This document shows, in pieces, positions 26,401 to 34,487 of a DNA stretch of 64,000 nucleotides. The position numbers and the translations under genes are program-made. Within the stretch, counting starts at the first letter, position 1; each line of letters opens with the position of its first letter. The stretch is taken from positions 496,001 to 560,000 of the forward strand of contig OY761536.1 in NCBI GenBank assembly GCA_963664605.1. The letters are read 5' to 3'. Source of the DNA: JAHOYW01 sp963664605 (GTDB lineage Bacteria; Verrucomicrobiota; Lentisphaeria; Victivallales; Victivallaceae). Under the pieces are notes generated by a model. The model had not been told where the DNA came from, made no database searches, and saw nothing but the letters and a program-made list of their open reading frames with translations.

Positions 26401-28234
26401 AAAACATTTTAATGAAATTAAAAAAAGCAGCAATAAAGATGCTCTTAACGCGGCAAAAATTCTTAGGACTTCACAAAAGTCGCTTGATGTTGCTGCCGCC
26501 AAATGCGGATTGGCGATAAAAAAAGCTTCTCAACGCCGCTCAGACTACTTGTTCGCGCTAAAAACCGCTTATGAGGCATTGAATAATGTTGCTTATTACC
26601 GGAAAGCTTTGCTGAATTCAACAGAAATGGAACAACAAAGCCTCATCAACGCGTTGAACGGCGGTTATATCGCTCCTTCAGCCGGAGCCGACCCGATACG
26701 TAATCCTAATTCTATTCCAACTGGCAAAAACCTGTTTTCAATTGACGCGGAAAGCACCCCGACAAAAGAAGCATGGAAAACCGCTGTCCAGCTTGGTGAC
26801 GCATTGATAAAATCGAAACTCAAAACCCAAGGGAAATATCCTGAAAAAGTCGCGTTTACCTTGTGGGGCGGCGAATTTATCAGGAGCCATGGTACAAATA
26901 TTGCAGAGATCCTCTACATGCTCGGAGTGGAACCGGTCTGGAGTTCACGCGGCAGAGTAAAAGATGTCCGGCTTATTCCTATAGAAAAACTTAAACGCCC
27001 GCGCATTGATGTACTCGTCCAAACCTCCGGACAATTCAGAGGGGCGGCGACATCACGATTATACTTGATAGATAAAGCTGTTAGACTGGCTGCGGCAGCA
27101 GATGACGGCAATAAGTACGAAAACAAGGTCAGAAAAGGAAGTATAGCTTCTGAAAAGTTAATGATAGCTAAAGGTTATTCCCCGCTTGAAGCGCGTAAAC
27201 TATCCACTGCTCGTATTTTCGGAGGAATTAACGGTAATTTCGGCAGCAACATAATGGGCTTAGTGGAATCCGGGGACAAATGGGAAAAAGATGACGAAAT
27301 TGCCGGTCAATACATAAAAAACATGGGAGCAATCTACACTCGTGACAACTGGTGCGATTATAAAAACGGAGTTTTCGAAGCCGCAATGCAGAATACAGAC
27401 ACTATTATCCAGCCTCGCTCATCAAACACCTGGGGCCCTCTGTCCCTGGATCATGTTTATGAATTCATGGGCGGCATGAATCTAGCGGTAAAAAAAGTTA
27501 CCGGCAATAATCCTGATACATTTTTTAATGATCTGCGCAACCCGAACAGCGCCAGAGTACAAAGCGCCAAGGAAGCGGCAATGGTTGAAGCCAGAACGAC
27601 TATTCTAAATCCCAAATATATCAAAGAAATGATGCAGGAAGGAGCCGGGGCCGCAGAATCCTTCGCCGAAGCCGCGCGGAATTCTTACGGCTGGGAAGTT
27701 ATGCGGCCGGAAATGCTCGAAGATTATTATTGGGAGGATGTTAAAACAACTCTTATTAATGATAAGCATAAACTTGGAACCAAAAAATTCTTTGAAAAGA
27801 AAAATCCTTATGCCCTGCAGGAAATAACCGCGGTTATGCTGGAAACTATACGCAAAGGATATTGGAAAGCCAGCACCAGAACCCGGAAAGAACTCGCGAA
27901 ACTTCACGCAGAACTGGTAAAAAAATATGATGCTGGCTGCAGCGGCTTTGTCTGCGATAATAAAAAGCTGCAAAAAATGATTGGAAAGTTACTGGATAAG
28001 CCGGAACTGAAAAAAGCATATCAACAGAAAATAACAGAAGCCCGGGCCGCTCCAATGACAAAATCTCAAAAGAAAACGGTAAAGGGCATGGAATTAAAAA
28101 AAGTTCAACCGGAAAATAAAAATGTTAAAGAGCTTTTAAGGGAAAATGCTACAGCCCTGACAGGCATCGCCGCAATAATATTGCTGCTGATAATTTCAGT
28201 AACTATCGGCGGCAGAAAGAGAAAACAGACATAG
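23474..28234 (+). CDS. Membrane-anchored CobN/BchH-like chelatase large subunit
   Basis: 1586 residues, well above the about 1250 of CobN or BchH. A membrane helix (about 13-31) follows a basic start (MRKKMRRTAKR), and a second helix (about 1555-1577) is followed by RKRK, so both ends should be cytoplasmic and the whole catalytic body outside. The core motifs are clear: IHFGTHGSFEFTPWK (near 545), then IGDMPHFYIYTINNIGEA and HLTPPF. Further on are NGGYIAPSAGADPIRNP, the region around LPTG-like IPTGKNLF, and WGGEFIRSHGTNIAEILYMLG (near 1135). A Lys-rich helical region at about 700-1070 accounts for extra length. It should insert or remove a metal in a tetrapyrrole. No ChlI/ChlD or CobS/CobT ATPase is nearby; the proton channel pair may energise it instead. 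Bacteroidota HmuS is the closest analogue I know. Confidence 0.92.
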   Translation: MRKKMRRTAKRTIKIVSVILLFAFLWLIYNQWVSPTKIGFINYPDYMFAEFDDANSSSFIKIERINWKKGEEANLKSFSAIYIFGMGLRLPQERMEAVKEAVNNGLPVYVNSSTSRKTNISSITGKQLKYVQGYLDNRSKINFKNLLNYTRREIDGKKLFSEPVQEPVMLPYDGFFHIGENAIFETLEKYRKFRTENKLDYPGAPKICFLSSTAGPSAEHISALVKAFEKQRINIYPIFGFRKRLNFIKKVKPDAVVLMPHGRFSTAKENEVVNYLKKRNIPLICPINIYKPYSEWLKDQRGMAGGIMSQSITMPEIDGGIMPFVLSAQFKNQNGLYVFRALPQRIKRFVSTVNKYLKLKRKANKDKKIVIIYYKGPGKNALAAAGMEVVPSLFNTLKKLEKAGYNTGKLPPGATELEKQIQANASIFNPYAKGSIDKFIKNSSRLMIPASDYLSWCKDAMPDDLYANVEKRYGKAPGPYMSLDDNIVLPRLRYGNIVLMPQSLPAYGNDTNKLIHGVKQAPPHPYIATYLWAKYAYKTDAVIHFGTHGSFEFTPWKQVALSNYDWPDVLIGDMPHFYIYTINNIGEAIIAKRRSYAALISHLTPPFMSGGLYDELSKIHDKIHACINAGDNKLLRRQYEASIISLVKKKQIDRELKITNLKTLDKETLLQIHNYIHELESAKVNRGLYVLGRKYSNAEAMETARLMAIDAIAVSFADIDIIKGKITPAQKADAHYFNSHYLEPANQIIGRLFKGEKVDNIISREDLSRLKNAMRKQNKESSANLMAMMVGMKADISENKRANSKISASEKDRKALKQLLLKNCQYPERIAFLRSFKDDKIFERVSSLTNPRNLSKAKRIAQLIPKMQKTVAMASVPEMLAIIKIIQNPQLKAYLFTLLENEDIKEKIIAEQRAQFQQKIKTVLSRKYVKSMYLALDPELNKKLATEDIRDIGLLEKKIIELKSLQKRLLFIKEMQKHFNEIKKSSNKDALNAAKILRTSQKSLDVAAAKCGLAIKKASQRRSDYLFALKTAYEALNNVAYYRKALLNSTEMEQQSLINALNGGYIAPSAGADPIRNPNSIPTGKNLFSIDAESTPTKEAWKTAVQLGDALIKSKLKTQGKYPEKVAFTLWGGEFIRSHGTNIAEILYMLGVEPVWSSRGRVKDVRLIPIEKLKRPRIDVLVQTSGQFRGAATSRLYLIDKAVRLAAAADDGNKYENKVRKGSIASEKLMIAKGYSPLEARKLSTARIFGGINGNFGSNIMGLVESGDKWEKDDEIAGQYIKNMGAIYTRDNWCDYKNGVFEAAMQNTDTIIQPRSSNTWGPLSLDHVYEFMGGMNLAVKKVTGNNPDTFFNDLRNPNSARVQSAKEAAMVEARTTILNPKYIKEMMQEGAGAAESFAEAARNSYGWEVMRPEMLEDYYWEDVKTTLINDKHKLGTKKFFEKKNPYALQEITAVMLETIRKGYWKASTRTRKELAKLHAELVKKYDAGCSGFVCDNKKLQKMIGKLLDKPELKKAYQQKITEARAAPMTKSQKKTVKGMELKKVQPENKNVKELLRENATALTGIAAIILLLIISVTIGGRKRKQT

Positions 28235-28237
28235 CCC

Positions 28238-28408
28238 TTGGCATTTGACAAACCGGGGAATCACAAAGAATATGTAAATTTTTTATTTATTGACGGACAT
28301 GTTGAAGGATACCCCCACTTCGGCGTCCAACCGTTGCGAAAAAATTATTCTACAAAGCAAAAAAATAGACCCTGCCCTAAGCCCTTAAATGTTAAAATCC
28401 GCAGGTAG
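28238..28408 (+). pseudogene. Remnant C-terminal tail of an H-X9-DG prepilin-like protein
   Basis: Directly after the chelatase stop codon, and in the same frame, the sequence reads AFDKPGNHKEYVNFLFIDGHV and then EGYPHFGVQPL. His at 28262 and Asp-Gly at 28292-28297 are exactly nine residues apart, the H-X9-DG signature seen in full at the prepilin-like gene at 20909. No pilin N-terminus or start with a ribosome site is present, so this looks like a decayed fragment. It runs into the convergent RluA gene. Confidence 0.6.
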
Positions 28409-29320
28409 CGGAGTGGTGAACTCCATTTTATCCAGGGTCACAGGATGGATAAAACTTAAACGGTATGAGTGTAAAGCCTGACGGCGCATCAACAATTTCT
28501 TCCAGTCTTCATCACTTATTTTGTCTTCCCTGATCTTTAAATATATCCGGTCGTCCGGACCATAAAGTTTATCTCCTACCAGCGGAAATCCTAAAGAAAA
28601 TAATGTTGCTCTGATCTGGTGCAGACGCCCGGTTTTGAGTATGGCTTTTACCAGACTCAAGCCGTTTTTTGAACAAATCGGCTCCAGCAGGGTTTTCACC
28701 GCAGAGGGGTTTTTCGCGTTGTCAGGCAATCTGTCCGCAAAAACAAACCGGCGTTTTTTCCGGACAATACTTTCCGAATCTTTGATTAAATATCCGTCTG
28801 CTGTAACGGCTTTATTAAAATCACCGAAAACCAGCGCACGGTATTCTTTCTCTATCTGCGTGGACTGTTTCGCGAACTTTCCGGCGATTTCAGGACTGCG
28901 GGCGGCAATCAACAAACCAGATGTTTCCCGGTCAAGGCGGTTTATCAAATAAATTTTGCCGTGGCGTTTGCTGATGTGATGCCACAAGGTATGCTTGAAA
29001 AACGGCCCCGCGGGATGGCAGGGCAAGTTGCCGCATTTATCAATGATAAAAAGATATTCATCTTCATAAACTATCGAATAATCCAAATCAACCGGAGGCT
29101 CTTCAAGCCCGCGCGGTATATAGGTTAAAATATCATCACCGCTTAAAATTTTTGATTCAGGGCATTGTTCATCGTTAAGCAGAATCTGACCGTCAGCTAT
29201 TAATTCGCGCCATTTTTCGAGAGGATGATAAGTAAAACGTTTCGCTAAATAATCATCAAGGCGTGAACCTTCAGCCTCAGTTGGAAGTTTTGATTTGATT
29301 ATTCTGTTTTCCAGATTCAT
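28385..29320 (-). CDS. RluA-family pseudouridine synthase
   Basis: 311 residues. An N-terminal S4-like RNA-binding region (RLDDYLAKRFTYHPLEKWRELI) precedes the catalytic domain. The catalytic Asp is in LINRLDRETSGLLIAA, the RluA/RluC/RluD signature. Downstream are KEYRALVFGDF and LKTGRLHQIRATLFSLGFPLVGDKLYG, both conserved. It converts uridines in rRNA or tRNA to pseudouridine; which positions cannot be told. Its start overlaps the stop of the acetyltransferase gene (ATGA). Confidence 0.95.
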   Translation of the reverse strand: MNLENRIIKSKLPTEAEGSRLDDYLAKRFTYHPLEKWRELIADGQILLNDEQCPESKILSGDDILTYIPRGLEEPPVDLDYSIVYEDEYLFIIDKCGNLPCHPAGPFFKHTLWHHISKRHGKIYLINRLDRETSGLLIAARSPEIAGKFAKQSTQIEKEYRALVFGDFNKAVTADGYLIKDSESIVRKKRRFVFADRLPDNAKNPSAVKTLLEPICSKNGLSLVKAILKTGRLHQIRATLFSLGFPLVGDKLYGPDDRIYLKIREDKISDEDWKKLLMRRQALHSYRLSFIHPVTLDKMEFTTPLPADFNI

Positions 29321-29793
29321 TCGCCGTCGTACTGAAACACTACCGCTAATTCATCGCAACAGTCTTTTTTCGGACATTTCATGCAATCGCTCCAGATCTT
29401 CTGCGGGAACATTTCTTTGACCACCAGATGAAAACCAAGTTTTTTGAAAAACTCATCCTGATAAGTCAAACCAAACAAGCAGAAATGTTCACGGGTTAGT
29501 TTCAGCCCGGCAATAATTGCCTCTACCAGAGCGCGCCCGATGCCTTTACCTTCAAGTCCGGGTTTTACCACAAGAGAACGTACTTCCAGAAGATCGTTCT
29601 CAAAATCCCTCACGGCGCAACAGCCGCAAAGGTTTCCTTCCCAGAGAGCAACGACAAAGTTAGCAAGGTATTTTTCTATATCTTCCTGGCTGCGAGCCAA
29701 AATAATCTGCTTTTTAGCATAGATTGTAAGCAGTTCGTGAATTCCCGGAATGTCCGCCTTTACAGCGCCCCTGACAGTCAACGCGTTTTTCAT
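29317..29793 (-). CDS. GNAT N-acetyltransferase, short ArgA-like
   Basis: 158 residues with a GNAT fold. The acetyl-CoA loop is KPGLEGKGIGRALVEAII. The C-terminal pattern KIWSDCMKCPKKDCCDE, with its four Cys, is shared with short-form N-acetylglutamate synthases that make the first intermediate of arginine synthesis. The tail may bind metal. No other arginine genes lie nearby, so the pathway role rests on the sequence pattern alone. The start shares one base with the accA stop (TAATG) and the stop overlaps the RluA start. Confidence 0.85.
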   Translation of the reverse strand: MKNALTVRGAVKADIPGIHELLTIYAKKQIILARSQEDIEKYLANFVVALWEGNLCGCCAVRDFENDLLEVRSLVVKPGLEGKGIGRALVEAIIAGLKLTREHFCLFGLTYQDEFFKKLGFHLVVKEMFPQKIWSDCMKCPKKDCCDELAVVFQYDGE

Positions 29794-30761
29794 TATTCGT
29801 CTGTACCTTCCATAAATTCTCCCATTTGGCGGAATTTATCATGACGCTGCTCTTTCAATTTCTTCGGACTTAACTTCCCAAGCTCCTGCAAGTGGGACTT
29901 TATGGATTTCTTTATCGCTGCCGCAGTAGCACTATAATCTTTATGCGCACCACCAAGCGGTTCAGAAATAACTTCGTCCGCAATATTGAGTTCTTTAAGT
30001 TTACCCGCAGTTAGGTTCAAAGCATCTGCCGCTTTTTCTGAATATTTTCTGTCTTTCCACAAAATCGCGGCACAGCCTTCCGGAGTGATTACCGAATAAT
30101 AAGCGTTTTCCAAAATCAAAATACGGTTGCCGACGCCGATACCAATAGCTCCGCCGCTGCCGCCTTCACCGACTGTTATGGAAATAACAGGAACAGTCAA
30201 AGAAAACATTTCCCGGAGATTAACCGCGATCGCTTCCGCTATATGACGCTCTTCCGATTCTATTCCAGGAAACGCGCCGGGGGTATCAATAAACGTAATA
30301 ATCGGCGCACCGGCTTTGTCCGCAAGTTTCATCAAGCGCAAGGCTTTGCGGTATCCCTCCGGCTGAGGCAGTCCAAAATTCCTGAAAACATTTTCCTTCA
30401 TGTCGCGCCCTTTCTGAGTGCCGATAATCATCACTTTTTTGCCATCAAGTTTAGCAAAACCACCGATTATAGCATTATCGTCCCGATAGCGCCGGTCACC
30501 GTGGAGCTCTATGAAATCTGTAAATATCTCATTAACATAATCAAGAGTGTAGGGGCGTTTTGAGTGGCGCGCCAGTTGAACTCTCTGCCAGGGGGTGAGA
30601 TCGGTATAAGTTTTTTTCATAAGCTCCTGAATCTTTTTCTGGAGAGAATCCATTTCCTCGCTTACGTCAATATCGTTCTCCGCGCTGAATTTTTCCCATT
30701 CAGCGAGTTTTTTTTCTAATTCAAAAATAGGTTTTTCAAAATCAAGACAGGGATTAGCCAT
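29793..30761 (-). CDS. accA: Acetyl-CoA carboxylase carboxyltransferase subunit alpha
   Basis: 322 residues, the standard AccA length. An N-terminal helical region (residues 1-50) is followed by the carboxyltransferase crotonase-like domain: LHGDRRYRDDNAIIGGFAKL, FGLPQPEGYRKALRLMKLAD, FIDTPGAFPGIESEERHIAEAI and ITVGEGGSGGAIGIGVGNR, all hallmark stretches. With AccD it transfers carboxyl from carboxybiotin to acetyl-CoA, the committed step of fatty acid synthesis. accD, accB and accC are not in this window. AAAGG precedes the ATG. Confidence 0.98.
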   Translation of the reverse strand: MANPCLDFEKPIFELEKKLAEWEKFSAENDIDVSEEMDSLQKKIQELMKKTYTDLTPWQRVQLARHSKRPYTLDYVNEIFTDFIELHGDRRYRDDNAIIGGFAKLDGKKVMIIGTQKGRDMKENVFRNFGLPQPEGYRKALRLMKLADKAGAPIITFIDTPGAFPGIESEERHIAEAIAVNLREMFSLTVPVISITVGEGGSGGAIGIGVGNRILILENAYYSVITPEGCAAILWKDRKYSEKAADALNLTAGKLKELNIADEVISEPLGGAHKDYSATAAAIKKSIKSHLQELGKLSPKKLKEQRHDKFRQMGEFMEGTDE

Positions 30762-30787
30762 AAATACGACCTTTATTTATTATTGTG

Positions 30788-31855
30788 TTATTTTATAATA
30801 GTAACAGGAACGGGTTTTCGTTCGTTAGGAATTATTGCGAAGAGTTCTTCAACATCTTTGTTGAGAAGTCTCAAACAGCCGTTACTTTCCGCCTTGCCGA
30901 TGCTTTCAGGAGCCCATGTTCCATGGATGCCCAGTCCGCTTATCGGACGGCTGGTTTTGCCATTGGGATTCAATCTTATCCAGCGTGTTCCAAGGACATT
31001 TCCCGGTTTTCCGTAAGCAATTCTTCCATTTGGGGAATACCAGTCAGGATTTTTTCTTTTCCCTCCAGTTTTAAACGAACCGGTCGGGGTGCGATCCTGT
31101 TTGCCGATACCGACTGGATAGGCTTTAAACAATTTTTTACCGTCAAAGAGATACAGCATCTTTCGGGATTTGCTAATAACAATTTCCCACTTGCCGACAT
31201 AAATATTAAAAGTTTTACCAAGCTGGACATTAAAATCAGTCGGCTTCATATTATTACTTCGCTGTACAACCTCAACACTGGTATTGTGCTGCATTGCGAT
31301 TTTACGCAAACCATCATTAGGCTGAACATGGTAATTAACCTTTTTTTCCGGAAACGGATAGTCTGAGAAAATTATTTTTACATTCGCGTCACCTAAGAGT
31401 TTCACGACCTTCCGCCATAATGGATTAGCATCCGGCACTTTGCGGCTGTCAAGAATCTGATAGCAGTATTCCCGGACTTTCTTGTATTCCTCTTTAGCAT
31501 AAGCCGCTTCAGCTTTATGAAACAAGGTTTCCATTTGCGGGAAACTGCGTGTATCCACATCAGGCTTTTTATAAGTTTCAACCGGAGCTTTTTTGTCGGC
31601 AATCAAGTTTTCCGGGCTCTTAAACTGATCCGGCGTCGGCGCGACAGAAACGTATTTTTTATTAACATCATCAGCATCCTTGACGTCTTTTGCTTTATCT
31701 TCACCCGAACTCCAGAAGTATAAAATAGTTAAAAGAGCAATAGTCAAGACAGTAAAAATAATTATTCTGCGCTTTTTACCACTTTGATCCTTAGAGCGAT
31801 AACTGGGCTTATTCGCATTAAAATTGTATCCAACTGGAGCCATTTTTTTCTCCAC
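30788..31855 (-). CDS. L,D-transpeptidase with LysM domain
   Basis: 355 residues. A signal anchor (about 29-50) puts the rest in the periplasm. A LysM-like module (about 180-228: VNYHVQPNDGLRKIAMQHNT) would bind peptidoglycan. The YkuD catalytic domain follows, with His in GLGIHGTWAPESIG and the nucleophile in ESNGCLRLLNKDV. The enzyme forms 3-3 crosslinks in peptidoglycan or attaches proteins to it. GGAG precedes the ATG. It is 26 bp upstream of accA and divergent from the LOG gene. Confidence 0.94.
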   Translation of the reverse strand: MEKKMAPVGYNFNANKPSYRSKDQSGKKRRIIIFTVLTIALLTILYFWSSGEDKAKDVKDADDVNKKYVSVAPTPDQFKSPENLIADKKAPVETYKKPDVDTRSFPQMETLFHKAEAAYAKEEYKKVREYCYQILDSRKVPDANPLWRKVVKLLGDANVKIIFSDYPFPEKKVNYHVQPNDGLRKIAMQHNTSVEVVQRSNNMKPTDFNVQLGKTFNIYVGKWEIVISKSRKMLYLFDGKKLFKAYPVGIGKQDRTPTGSFKTGGKRKNPDWYSPNGRIAYGKPGNVLGTRWIRLNPNGKTSRPISGLGIHGTWAPESIGKAESNGCLRLLNKDVEELFAIIPNERKPVPVTIIK

Positions 31856-31936
31856 AGTTATAGATTAGTTCTATTGTTTACATATTTACTAAATATACAA
31901 TATCTTTTTTATTTTACCACTCTGAAGCTTAAAAAG

Positions 31937-31965
31937 TTGAATCTCAGTAAAAATATGATTATATT
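31937..31965 (+). promoter_or_regulatory. Promoter for the LOG-family gene
   Basis: TTGAAT (31937-31942) and TATATT (31960-31965) are spaced by exactly 17 bp. Transcription would start near 31972, about 40 bases before the ATG, which has AGAAGGA upstream. Confidence 0.6.
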
Positions 31966-32012
31966 CCGTAAAACTTATAGTCTTTTATTATTTTATTAGA
32001 AGGAATATTTTT

Positions 32013-32714
32013 ATGAAGCCTCCGAAATACAATCATCCCATTGAAAGCGAATTTTCCGAAATGAATTTCACCACGACCGACACCTGGCGTATTTTCAGGA
32101 TTATGGCGGAATTCGTCGAATCATTTGAAACCATGTCCCAGCAGGGGCCGCTGGTCACGGTCTTCGGATCAGCCAGAACCACTCCGGACGCCCCGGAATA
32201 TAAAGAAGCTGAAAAAATGGGCCGGCTTTTGGCGGAGAACGGCTATGGTGTCATCTCTGGTGGAGGAGAGGGTATTATGGGGGCAGTTAATAAAGGCGCT
32301 TTCGAAGCCGGCGGAGATTCGGTCGGACTTAATATAGAACTGCCGCACGAGCAAATGCCAAATAAATTTCAGACCCATAGTTTGTCCTTCCGTTATTTTT
32401 TCATCCGTAAAGTATGTTTTCTCAAGTACACCCTTGGGGTTGTAGTTTTTCCGGGAGGATTTGGCACTCTCGATGAATTTTTTGAATCGATCACCCTCGT
32501 CCAGACTGGAAAAATCAATCGTATTCCGATAGTTGTTGTCGGCGGGGACGGCTGGAAAGATATGTTCGAATACATAAACAAGAGCTTACTGGAAAACGGC
32601 ACTATTGATGAATCTGATCTTGATTTATATAAAATAGTCCCCGATGCTGAAGCGGCAATGAAACACCTCCTCGAATGCCATAAGTACGGTGTATTGCCAA
32701 CTGTTAAAGAATAA
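32013..32714 (+). CDS. LOG family protein (nucleoside 5'-monophosphate phosphoribohydrolase type)
   Basis: 233 residues with a Rossmann-like fold of the LOG/TIGR00730 family. The signature is complete: VISGGGEGIMGAVNKGAFEAGG for the phosphate site and FPGGFGTLDEFFE for the catalytic Arg/Glu loop (PGGxGTxxE). Plant and bacterial members release ribose 5'-phosphate from cytokinin or purine monophosphates; older annotation as lysine decarboxylase is wrong. It stands alone on the plus strand between minus-strand genes, with its own promoter. Confidence 0.93.
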   Translation: MKPPKYNHPIESEFSEMNFTTTDTWRIFRIMAEFVESFETMSQQGPLVTVFGSARTTPDAPEYKEAEKMGRLLAENGYGVISGGGEGIMGAVNKGAFEAGGDSVGLNIELPHEQMPNKFQTHSLSFRYFFIRKVCFLKYTLGVVVFPGGFGTLDEFFESITLVQTGKINRIPIVVVGGDGWKDMFEYINKSLLENGTIDESDLDLYKIVPDAEAAMKHLLECHKYGVLPTVKE

Positions 32715-32762
32715 TTTATTCACATTCATAGACAAGGCAAGTTGTCTTTCAAACTGATTTTT

Positions 32763-34487
32763 CTATAGCGCATGCATTGAATATAATTTTTTGTAATAGC
32801 CGTCTTTACCCAGAAGCTCTTTGTGGGTTCCGGTTTCTACAATTTTTCCATCTTTTATACAGTAAATATAATCAGCGTTGCGAACTGTTGACAGGCGGTG
32901 CGCAATAATGATGGTTGTTCTGCCTTTGCATAATTTTTCCATTGACTGCTGAATCAATAGTTCGGATTCATTATCCAGAGAAGAAGTCGCTTCGTCAAAA
33001 ATAAGGACTTTCGGGTTTTTCAGGAATACCCGGGCAATTGAAATGCGCTGTTTTTGCCCCCCTGACAGTTTAACCCCGTGCTCCCCGACTTCGGAATCAA
33101 ACTGATCCGGCAAAGTCATAATAAAATCATAGATATTAGCGTTTTTCGCGGCCTCTATAAGCTCTTCCTCTGTTGCCTCAGAATTACCAAATAAAATGTT
33201 TTCGCTGATGGTAGAATCAAATAAAAACGGATTTTGCTGGACGACCCCTATGTTTGAACGCAAACATTCCTGTTTTAAATCCATGATATTCTTGCCGTCA
33301 ATCAAGACAGAACCTTTATTTACTTCATAAAAACGCGGGATCAAAGACGCTATCGTCGATTTCCCGGCTCCTGATTCACCAACCAGTGCAACTGTTTTCC
33401 CGGCATCAACTTTCATATTTATTTCATTGAGAACCCATTGCGGCTCACCATCCTGATCATCATATTTAAAATAAACATCCTTTAATTCGATGTTTCCATC
33501 AACATTCTCGACATCCAAAGCATCCTTTTTATCTTCTATATCCGGTTTTTCATCCATTATTTCACAAAAACGTTCAAATGCGGCAACCCCCTGCTGAAAC
33601 TGTTCAGCAAATCCCACCAGCCGGAAAATAGGCATAACAATAAAACGTGAGTACATTAAAAACATCAGGAGCTGAGCAATTGTCGCCTTATCGTAATAGA
33701 TCAAAACAGCGCCCGCGCCAACAAACAACGCAGAATAGCTTTGCATTAAAAACATAATGCCGGAATGAAATCCCGCCAAAGTCCCGAAAACCCCTTCGCG
33801 GGCATCTGTAAACTTCTGATTCACCTCATGAAATTTTTCTATTTCTTCAAGTTCATTAGTATATGCTTTTACCTCACGAATACCTTGAATAGAATTTTCC
33901 ACCCGGCTGTTAACATTCGCGATTGTCTTACGGACTTCCCGGAAGTTGGCTTTCATTTTGCGCTGAAAAATAGTTCCCCAGAAAATTATAAACGGCAATG
34001 GAATAAAAGTTATCCCGGCAAGCAGCGGATTAACGCAAAGCATAACTATAAAAGCGCCAATAATTGTAAGTACTGAGATAAGCAAGTCTTCCGGGCAATG
34101 ATGCGCGGTTTCGGCAATCATCGTTAAGTCACTTGAAATACGCGACATTATATGTCCGGTTTTAGTCCGGTCAAAATAACTGAAAGAAAGTTTCTGCAGA
34201 TGCGAGAACATATCTTTGCGCATATCCGCTTCCATACGCACCCCGAGGACATGCCCCCATTTGATATTAGCGAAATCACACGCTGTCTGAATCATTATCA
34301 GGACACACCACACACCCATGCTTATAATAATCATTTCCAGCTCGCGGTCTTTCAAATATACATTGAAAACCTTGTAGGTTATGGCAGGAATAATTATGCC
34401 GCACAAGGATAAAATTATTGCGGTTCCCATATCGAGAGCAAACAGCTTCAAATGGGGTTTATAATACTTTATAAATTCTTTCAGCAT
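32763..34487 (-). CDS. ABC exporter, fused permease and ATPase (MsbA-like)
   Basis: 574 residues. Six transmembrane helices fill residues 1-310. The ATPase domain has Walker A GESGAGKST, Q-loop GVVQQNPFLF, signature LSGGQKQRIS, Walker B VLIFDEATSSLD and switch His in IIAHRLSTV. Such half-transporters work as homodimers, flipping lipids or exporting drugs. With LPS genes elsewhere a lipid A flippase role is possible, but not shown by context. Its ATG directly follows the stop of the aminotransferase gene (TAGATG). Confidence 0.94.
   Translation of the reverse strand: MLKEFIKYYKPHLKLFALDMGTAIILSLCGIIIPAITYKVFNVYLKDRELEMIIISMGVWCVLIMIQTACDFANIKWGHVLGVRMEADMRKDMFSHLQKLSFSYFDRTKTGHIMSRISSDLTMIAETAHHCPEDLLISVLTIIGAFIVMLCVNPLLAGITFIPLPFIIFWGTIFQRKMKANFREVRKTIANVNSRVENSIQGIREVKAYTNELEEIEKFHEVNQKFTDAREGVFGTLAGFHSGIMFLMQSYSALFVGAGAVLIYYDKATIAQLLMFLMYSRFIVMPIFRLVGFAEQFQQGVAAFERFCEIMDEKPDIEDKKDALDVENVDGNIELKDVYFKYDDQDGEPQWVLNEINMKVDAGKTVALVGESGAGKSTIASLIPRFYEVNKGSVLIDGKNIMDLKQECLRSNIGVVQQNPFLFDSTISENILFGNSEATEEELIEAAKNANIYDFIMTLPDQFDSEVGEHGVKLSGGQKQRISIARVFLKNPKVLIFDEATSSLDNESELLIQQSMEKLCKGRTTIIIAHRLSTVRNADYIYCIKDGKIVETGTHKELLGKDGYYKKLYSMHAL

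Noticed and set aside
28232..28408. Readthrough of the chelatase stop codon into the in-frame H-X9-DG tail
   Set aside because: The chelatase ends naturally with a membrane helix and a basic RKRK tail, and the tail matches a different protein family; sharing a frame has a one in three chance.
32013..32714. Annotation of the LOG gene as lysine decarboxylase
   Set aside because: The PGGFGTLDE motif belongs to phosphoribohydrolases; no PLP-binding site is present.
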